The notes below the pieces were generated by a model, which worked only from the letters and a program-made list of their open reading frames with translations, ran no database searches and was not told where the DNA came from. Made by a program: the position numbers and the translations under genes. DNA of 10,534 bases from a bacterium. Lineage in GTDB: Bacteria > Babelota > Babeliae > Babelales > Babelaceae. Below are positions 6,898-10,534 of this stretch, piece after piece; the stretch's first letter is position 1, and each line of letters opens with the position of its first letter. The stretch spans positions 2,326 to 12,859 of the forward strand of contig JAJZMR010000077.1 of the NCBI GenBank assembly GCA_021847535.1. The letters run 5' to 3'.

Positions 6898-7347
6898 ATG
6901 AATATAAATTCAGATATACGCATAAAACTCAATAAGTTTAAACCCCGTCCTTATCAGATGGAGCCGTGCCTTAAGTTCGAAGAAGGCAGAATAAAAAAGT
7001 TCTTGATCGTAAACCCACGACGGTCAGGAAAAGACTATTGCTGGCTTTCGCTCATGATCAGAGAGGCTATCGGAGGCGTGGTAAGTTCAGGAGCAGGTGT
7101 TATAATTGGTTCTGGGCCAGTAGTAGAAGGCATGGCAACATGTGGAGCTGGTGTTCAATTAGGCACTATCATTGGTGGTGGTATTTCTAACGCTCCTCAA
7201 ACTATTGAAGCGATAGAAGAAAGTTCAAAGGTGGTCGCAGCTGCTGGAGTCTCAGTCGCTACTAATATTGCTGGAGAAACTATTGCAGCTATTGAAACGG
7301 GATCAGCTATTGTTGGAGCTTTATTTTCAGGACCTTGGTGCCCATGA
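6898..7347 (+). CDS. Fusion of phage terminase ATPase head to Gly/Ala-rich hydrophobic segment
   Basis: This 149-residue protein has two unrelated parts. Residues 1-56 match the start of tailed-phage large terminases: FKPRPYQ (14-20) is the adenine-binding Q motif and NPRRSGKD (39-46) the Walker A loop. Walker B, the coupling motif and the nuclease domain are absent, so it cannot package DNA. From about residue 58 it becomes a Gly/Ala/Val/Ile-rich hydrophobic stretch (AIGGVVSSGAGVIIGSG onward) ending in GALFSGPWCP, similar in character to the C-terminal half of the protein at 5912. There is no signal peptide. Its stop overlaps the next ORF by ATGA. It may be a headless cassette given a new start by the repeat; whether it is translated is unknown. 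Confidence 0.6.
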   Translation: MNINSDIRIKLNKFKPRPYQMEPCLKFEEGRIKKFLIVNPRRSGKDYCWLSLMIREAIGGVVSSGAGVIIGSGPVVEGMATCGAGVQLGTIIGGGISNAPQTIEAIEESSKVVAAAGVSVATNIAGETIAAIETGSAIVGALFSGPWCP

Positions 7348-7499
7348 ACGATGATTTTGAAAAAATAATTGATGGAATTAGAAAAACTTCATTATCTGAT
7401 AAATCATTATTTAATTTTATCAGTGGAATGACGATTTTCATAGCTAGCATGATACTTTTAAATGCGCTTACCCATTTTTTTCGTTATCTATTTTCGTAA
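7344..7499 (+). CDS. Small membrane protein coupled to the fusion gene
   Basis: This 51-residue frame starts at the ATG of the ATGA overlap with the fusion gene. It begins MNDDFEKIIDGIRK, then has a single membrane helix at about residues 25-45 (FISGMTIFIASMILLNAL), and ends FFRYLFS. Its TAA stop (7497-7499) lies in the first bases of repeat copy 2, just as the first small membrane ORF stops in copy 1. The two small ORFs share little beyond one helix preceded by I-S-G, so homology is not shown. Position and coupling suggest a partner or immunity role for the preceding hydrophobic protein; this is inference. Confidence 0.55.
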   Translation: MNDDFEKIIDGIRKTSLSDKSLFNFISGMTIFIASMILLNALTHFFRYLFS

Positions 7500-7734
7500 T
7501 TGATTATATAATTAATTCGAACTAAACTAGGGCTCGCTTAAGAACTTAAAAACTCTCAACCGGGCCCTATGAATATAAATTCAGATGTACGCATAAAACT
7601 TAATAAATTTAAACCCCGTCCTTATCAGATGGAGCCGTGCCTTAAGTTCGAAGAAGGCAAAATAAAAAAGTTCCTGATAGTAAACCCACGACGGTCAGGA
7701 AAAGACTATTGCTGGCTTTCGCTCATGATCAGAG
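7496..7734 (+). repeat. 239-bp direct repeat, copy 2
   Basis: This is the second copy of the unit at 6825-7063, offset by exactly 671 bases. The regulatory part before the ATG is identical. The coding part differs at six bases: two conservative amino-acid changes (Ile7 to Val, Arg31 to Lys) and four silent changes. It is the last recognisable element before the bamD operon. Confidence 0.97.
7500..7528 (+). promoter_or_regulatory. Candidate promoter carried by repeat copy 2
   Basis: TTGATT (7500-7505) and TAAACT (7523-7528), with a 17-base spacer, are identical to copy 1. It points toward the bamD operon about 345 bases downstream, with no obvious terminator in between, so it may contribute to that operon's expression. 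Confidence 0.45.
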
Positions 7735-7745
7735 TATTGCAATAA
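7569..7745 (+). pseudogene. Truncated terminase large-subunit head, 58 codons
   Basis: This frame is the same terminase start as in the fusion gene, with FKPRPYQ and NPRRSGKD intact. After the repeat ends at 7734 it reads only a few more residues (VLQ) to TAA at 7743-7745. It has the ATP-binding loop but none of the rest of the motor or nuclease, so it is a remnant or a vestigial leader. The coding differences from copy 1 are mostly silent, so the two heads probably diverged while still part of working genes, or under continuing selection on the peptide. Confidence 0.6.
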
Positions 7746-7873
7746 TTACGTTCTTGGGATGTGGATATTGCTCACTCTTAAGGGTATACATTGAACGATG
7801 CATCCCGATTTACAGCTTTTTGCCAACATGATAGGCTCAAGCAAGAACCTCTTGTACAAAGGCGCTATTTTTT
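7746..7873. other. Spacer between repeat copy 2 and the bamD operon
   Basis: These 128 bases hold no complete gene. A frame in phase with TGA at 7875-7877 is open from 7782 and would encode a short tail ending EPLVQRRYFL. It may be the 3' remnant of a gene once overlapping bamD by ATGA, or chance. GGGATGTGGATA at 7756-7767 also occurs at 6623-6634 in the 3' end of the first secreted protein gene. No tRNA or clear terminator is seen. Confidence 0.3.
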
Positions 7874-8737
7874 ATGAAACAACGGATCATTTTTTTTTAT
7901 TTTATCGCAATAATGTTGCTCATTTCTGGATGTAAAAAGCCATACGAATTGTATAAAACGACCTACAAAACGGCCGGAGCGCAACAATTTTTTAACGCAA
8001 CTACCCAAACCCCTCACATTACACCAGCACAAGCGATAAAGAAAAATATTAAACATATGACTTTGGCCGAAGCGCGTGCCGCACGTATCTATTATGAAGA
8101 ACATAATGAGATTGAGCTTATAGAAAAAGTATTAACTCACCTGATAAAGCTCAGTGACAATTATCAAGAAAAGGCAGACTGCTTATACGAACTTGCAACC
8201 ATTCACCTCAGCCTCGGGCGACTTGAAAAGGCGCGGGAACTATTTGAGCAAGTGATTCGTGATTACCCAGGAGTCCCCTGCAAGCGGGAAGCGGCCTATC
8301 GTCTTATTCTCGCTCATTACTGGGACTGCCGAAAAGCAATGAACGACCAAGATATGACAGAAAAGACGCTTCAGCTTATTCAAACATTTATGCAAGAATA
8401 CCCACATGAAATCGAATTTGCTGCAAATTTGGCCATCATGCATGACGAATGTTACAAACTCCTTTTTGATGGTGAACTTTTACGCATGGAATATTATCTA
8501 ACCAAGTATCAGGTCTTTAACGAATCGCAGGCGGTTGAATCGGCACGGATGCGGGCAACCTATATTCTTGAAAAGCTGCTTGAACAACAAAAAAATATCT
8601 CTAGTCAAACCAAAGACCGTATCCTCGATCATTATACGGCAATAAATGCTATACCGGCTGACAATATCCAAGAAAAATATCGACAATTATGCCTGTTGGT
8701 TGAATTACTTGCCGGAAGGGTTATTCAAATACCATGA
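7874..8737 (+). CDS. bamD: BamD-like outer-membrane assembly lipoprotein with TPRs
   Basis: This 287-residue lipoprotein has a hydrophobic signal ending in the lipobox LISGC, with the acylated Cys at residue 20. Helical repeats follow. The clearest TPR lies at about 98-132 (ADCLYELATIHLSLGRLEKA then FEQVIRDYP), followed by a second helix pair around 137-177 ending FMQEYP and a third with ELLRMEYYLTKYQ (201-213). The order of lipobox, TPRs ending in YP, and a later E-x-x-YYL helix resembles BamD, the essential lipoprotein partner of BamA in inserting outer-membrane beta-barrel proteins. It is slightly longer than E. coli BamD, and similarity is modest, so another TPR lipoprotein is possible. 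Its stop overlaps yraN by ATGA. Only a weak ribosome site (AAAGG, 7858-7862) precedes it. Confidence 0.62.
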   Translation: MKQRIIFFYFIAIMLLISGCKKPYELYKTTYKTAGAQQFFNATTQTPHITPAQAIKKNIKHMTLAEARAARIYYEEHNEIELIEKVLTHLIKLSDNYQEKADCLYELATIHLSLGRLEKARELFEQVIRDYPGVPCKREAAYRLILAHYWDCRKAMNDQDMTEKTLQLIQTFMQEYPHEIEFAANLAIMHDECYKLLFDGELLRMEYYLTKYQVFNESQAVESARMRATYILEKLLEQQKNISSQTKDRILDHYTAINAIPADNIQEKYRQLCLLVELLAGRVIQIP

Positions 8738-9111
8738 AGACAGAACTGCAACAACGTGGACTGGAAGCAGAAACGCTTGTAGCCGATTATCTTATAAAAA
8801 ATGGATATAGAATATGTGCACGCAATTACACTATCCGCGCAGGAGAAATTGATATCATCGCACAAAAAGATGAAGTCATCGCCTTTGTCGAAGTAAAAAT
8901 GCGGACAACTAAACATTTCAATACATCGCTTGTTGTTGATCGTACAAAACAGCGCAAAATTATTACGACCGCACGCACCTATGCAGCTTCCCATAGCTAT
9001 TATCAGCATATATTGCGGTTTGACGTCGCTTTGGTCCATTATGAACCAAGCACCGGCAATGATAGTATCACCTTCATACCTAATGCATTCACGGCCTACG
9101 AGAAGATATGA
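8734..9111 (+). CDS. yraN: YraN/UPF0102 family nuclease-fold protein
   Basis: The 125 residues cover the full family length. Landmarks are Gly9 and Glu12 in RGLEAETLVADYL, the RNY at 30-32, GEIDIIA at 37-43, FVEVKMR at 51-57, and RFDVALV at 95-101. These match the restriction-endonuclease-like core with the E...GEID...EVK catalytic pattern. The cellular role of the family is not settled; the fold suggests action on nucleic acid. It sits between bamD and cdsA with ATGA overlaps at both ends (8734-8737 and 9108-9111), so the genes are probably translated in coupled fashion. Confidence 0.9.
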   Translation: MKTELQQRGLEAETLVADYLIKNGYRICARNYTIRAGEIDIIAQKDEVIAFVEVKMRTTKHFNTSLVVDRTKQRKIITTARTYAASHSYYQHILRFDVALVHYEPSTGNDSITFIPNAFTAYEKI

Positions 9112-9740
9112 TAACAGAATTTTTACAAAGAGCTGTAACTGCGCTCATGCTTGTGGCCGTTGTTGGTTTTTTATTTTTTGCATGCTCGACTTTTATATAT
9201 ACCCTTTTTTTGGCATGTGCTTTGGGGTATATTCTTGCCGGTGAATGGCCACGCTTTAAACTCTGGTGGCTCACGCCTTGGTATCCGGTACTCCCCTTTT
9301 TAGCCCTCATAGATGTTTATATACATGATAAATGGCTTTGGGCCTATCTTGTCTGTGTGGTTGCAGCATATGACACCGGGGCCTATAGTATCGGAAAATT
9401 ATGGGGGTCGACAAAGATAGCTCCTACTATTAGTGGGCAAAAAACAATCGAAGGGCTTTTGGGCGGGCTTTTGTCTGCTGGAATAATGAGTTTTTTTCTT
9501 CGATTTTTATTGCAAAAAACCCTTTGTTATGGCATAATTTTCCTACTGTTGCAAGGATGCGCCATTGGTCTTGTTGCTTTTTTTGGCGACCTTTGGGAAT
9601 CTTGGTGTAAACGCAAGGGGCAGCTTAAAGATGCTGGAGCGCTTTTGCCGGGACATGGAGGACTTTTGGACCGTATCGATGGCCTTCTTTTGGCAGCATT
9701 GGTGTATGATATTCTTTTAATTACAGGTTTTATGCTATGA
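9108..9740 (+). CDS. cdsA: Phosphatidate cytidylyltransferase (CDP-diglyceride synthase)
   Basis: CdsA makes CDP-diacylglycerol from phosphatidic acid and CTP in the inner membrane, the precursor of phosphatidylglycerol, phosphatidylethanolamine and cardiolipin. The 210 residues contain several hydrophobic helices. They carry the diagnostic C-terminal signature: KIAPTISGQKTIEGLLGG (103-120), then GDLWESWCKRKGQLKDAG (160-177) and LLPGHGGLLDRIDG (179-192), including the metal-binding Asp residues. It is shorter than E. coli CdsA (about 285 residues), mainly at the N-terminal membrane helices, but the catalytic half is complete. It overlaps yraN and the following gene by four bases each. Confidence 0.94.
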   Translation: MITEFLQRAVTALMLVAVVGFLFFACSTFIYTLFLACALGYILAGEWPRFKLWWLTPWYPVLPFLALIDVYIHDKWLWAYLVCVVAAYDTGAYSIGKLWGSTKIAPTISGQKTIEGLLGGLLSAGIMSFFLRFLLQKTLCYGIIFLLLQGCAIGLVAFFGDLWESWCKRKGQLKDAGALLPGHGGLLDRIDGLLLAALVYDILLITGFML

Positions 9741-10402
9741 AAAAATTATTAATCGTCATGCCTTTTATCTTGGCATCAATACAAGCAAGTCAAGAGAGTT
9801 GGAGCGCCAGCGAATCATCGCTCAGTGATGCAGATTACTATTTACGCGGGCAATCTCCAGAGCAAGTCTTTACTTCGATCGAGCTTGACGTATTGTATAA
9901 GATGGGCCTTTTTGAAAAAAACGAAACTTCTCAACCAACAGAAACGAATCATCACACGCCCGAGTTTAAAAAAGTAGCCGCTAAATTTTCTGGGAATTCG
10001 TGCAAAAGTACCCATAAGGAAGCATTTGAAAACGTTATGCGTAATCCAAACGTTGGTTCTCTAGAAAACAAACCTAATGAGCAATCTCACAACATACCCG
10101 AACAATCAGATAGCCCATTAAATCGCGTCAGTCATGATACCACGACCGAGCTTCTTGAAAAAGTAGCCGCTGAAATTTATGGGGCTTGGTGCATAAGTGA
10201 CCATAAGAAAGCGTGTGAAAAAGTTGATTTTCTAGAAAACCAATCTAATGAACAATCTAACAAAATAATCAAACAAGCAAATAGACCATTGAATCGCGCT
10301 TACGAGCAACCAATGACGCAAGCCTCTACGCAACCAAACAAGCTCAGTGATAAAGACGTTAATCAAAAATGGAAGGTAGTACGAGGTTTCGTAATAGAAT
10401 AA
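9737..10402 (+). CDS. Secreted hypothetical protein with an internal duplication
   Basis: The family is not recognised. The 221 residues begin with a signal peptide (MKKLLIVMPFILASIQAS, probably cleaved near residue 17), so the protein is exported to the periplasm or beyond. The rest is polar, rich in Asn, Gln, Ser, Glu and Lys and probably partly disordered. Two related units are visible at about 76-130 and 138-187. Each contains KVAA, a Gly, a Cys (89 and 152), a His-Lys, LEN, NEQS and finally PLNR, with unit 2 about six residues shorter. One Cys per unit suggests a possible disulfide. The gene overlaps cdsA by ATGA, so it belongs to the operon, and is overlapped by the next frame by 34 bases. 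Confidence 0.8.
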   Translation: MKKLLIVMPFILASIQASQESWSASESSLSDADYYLRGQSPEQVFTSIELDVLYKMGLFEKNETSQPTETNHHTPEFKKVAAKFSGNSCKSTHKEAFENVMRNPNVGSLENKPNEQSHNIPEQSDSPLNRVSHDTTTELLEKVAAEIYGAWCISDHKKACEKVDFLENQSNEQSNKIIKQANRPLNRAYEQPMTQASTQPNKLSDKDVNQKWKVVRGFVIE

Positions 10403-10534
10403 AAGTGGTCAATGAATTTATTTTTTTAAAAACACTCATTTTTTTATCATTAAGTGCAATATTCTGCCTAGCTCTCAGCCCAGCAGCGCTGACCGCACTG
10501 ATATCGCTGCAAGTGGTCCTGATGAATCTTTTTG
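10369..10534 (+). CDS. N-terminus of a membrane protein running off the window
   Basis: A frame from ATG 10369 stays open to the right edge (55 codons visible). It starts with a basic segment (MEGSTRFRNRIK) and then becomes strongly hydrophobic, with one long or two short membrane helices at about residues 17-55 split by LSPAAL. It overlaps the preceding gene by 34 bases; a GTG at 10405 is an alternative start with no overlap. GC content rises toward the edge, as expected for coding sequence. The family cannot be assigned from this part. Confidence 0.45.
   Translation, partial: MEGSTRFRNRIKVVNEFIFLKTLIFLSLSAIFCLALSPAALTALISLQVVLMNLF

Larger units (their letters stand above)
6825..7063 (+). 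repeat. 239-bp direct repeat, copy 1 (promoter plus terminase head)
   Basis: It matches 7496-7734 over 239 bases with six mismatches and no gaps. The first 73 bases, upstream of the ATG, are identical in the two copies. The unit contains a 20-bp imperfect palindrome, a TTGATT/TAAACT promoter pair, a stem-loop, and the first 55 codons of a phage large-terminase gene. It begins one base before the stop codon of the preceding small membrane ORF. Beyond 7063 the copies differ completely. Confidence 0.97.

Noticed and set aside
6898..7063. Active prophage packaging gene
   Set aside because: Only the first 55 codons are present, with no Walker B, nuclease domain, portal, capsid or integrase in the window.
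6825..7734. The repeat as an insertion sequence or MITE
   Set aside because: There are no terminal inverted repeats at the unit's ends, no target-site duplication and no transposase; the content is a promoter plus a terminase gene start.
6825..7734. CRISPR array
   Set aside because: There are only two long copies with coding content and a 432-base gap, unlike short regular repeats and spacers.
8725..9310. Frames of 73-104 codons on both strands over yraN and cdsA
   Set aside because: yraN and cdsA motifs and ATGA junctions define the true frames; the others overlap them completely.

Overview
The window looks like a chromosomal stretch from a small-genome, Gram-negative, probably host-associated bacterium. 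It is AT-rich and tightly packed. It has peptidoglycan synthesis (MraY), an outer-membrane assembly lipoprotein (BamD-like), many 4-base ATGA gene overlaps, an amino-acid permease, and a valyl-tRNA synthetase of the archaeal/rickettsial type. A Dependentiae (TM6)-like or similar intracellular bacterium fits best, but that is inference from gene content; there is no rRNA or marker here to prove it.

Layout. Positions 1-2556 on the minus strand hold valS followed by the first codons of a probable ybeY. A 102-base divergent spacer with a promoter and a perfect inverted repeat leads into mraY on the plus strand (2659-3723). mraY converges on, and overlaps at its 3' end, a minus-strand operon of a SpoU/TrmH RNA methyltransferase and an APC-family amino-acid permease (5735 down to 3691). 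From 7874 to the right edge runs a tight plus-strand housekeeping operon: bamD-like, yraN, cdsA, a secreted protein with an internal duplication, and the start of a membrane protein.

Between these conserved blocks, 5790-7800 is an accessory island. It begins with a secreted protein whose C-terminal half is a long Gly/Ala-rich, zipper-like hydrophobic region, overlapped by a small membrane ORF. Then comes a 239-bp repeat (6825-7063 and again 7496-7734, 6 mismatches, no gaps). The repeat carries an apparent promoter, a near-perfect palindrome, a stem-loop abutting an ATG, and the first 55 codons of a phage large-terminase gene (Q motif plus Walker A, nothing further). The first copy is fused in frame to a second Gly/Ala-rich hydrophobic segment, again followed by an ATGA-coupled small membrane ORF. 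The second copy runs into a stop after three more codons.

The repeating pattern is [terminase-head repeat][Gly-rich hydrophobic protein][small membrane protein]. It resembles an array of exchangeable effector/partner cassettes, with the phage-derived repeat supplying the start codon, the promoter and a recombination platform. This is the most unusual feature of the window. No tRNA, rRNA, CRISPR array, transposase or integrase was found.
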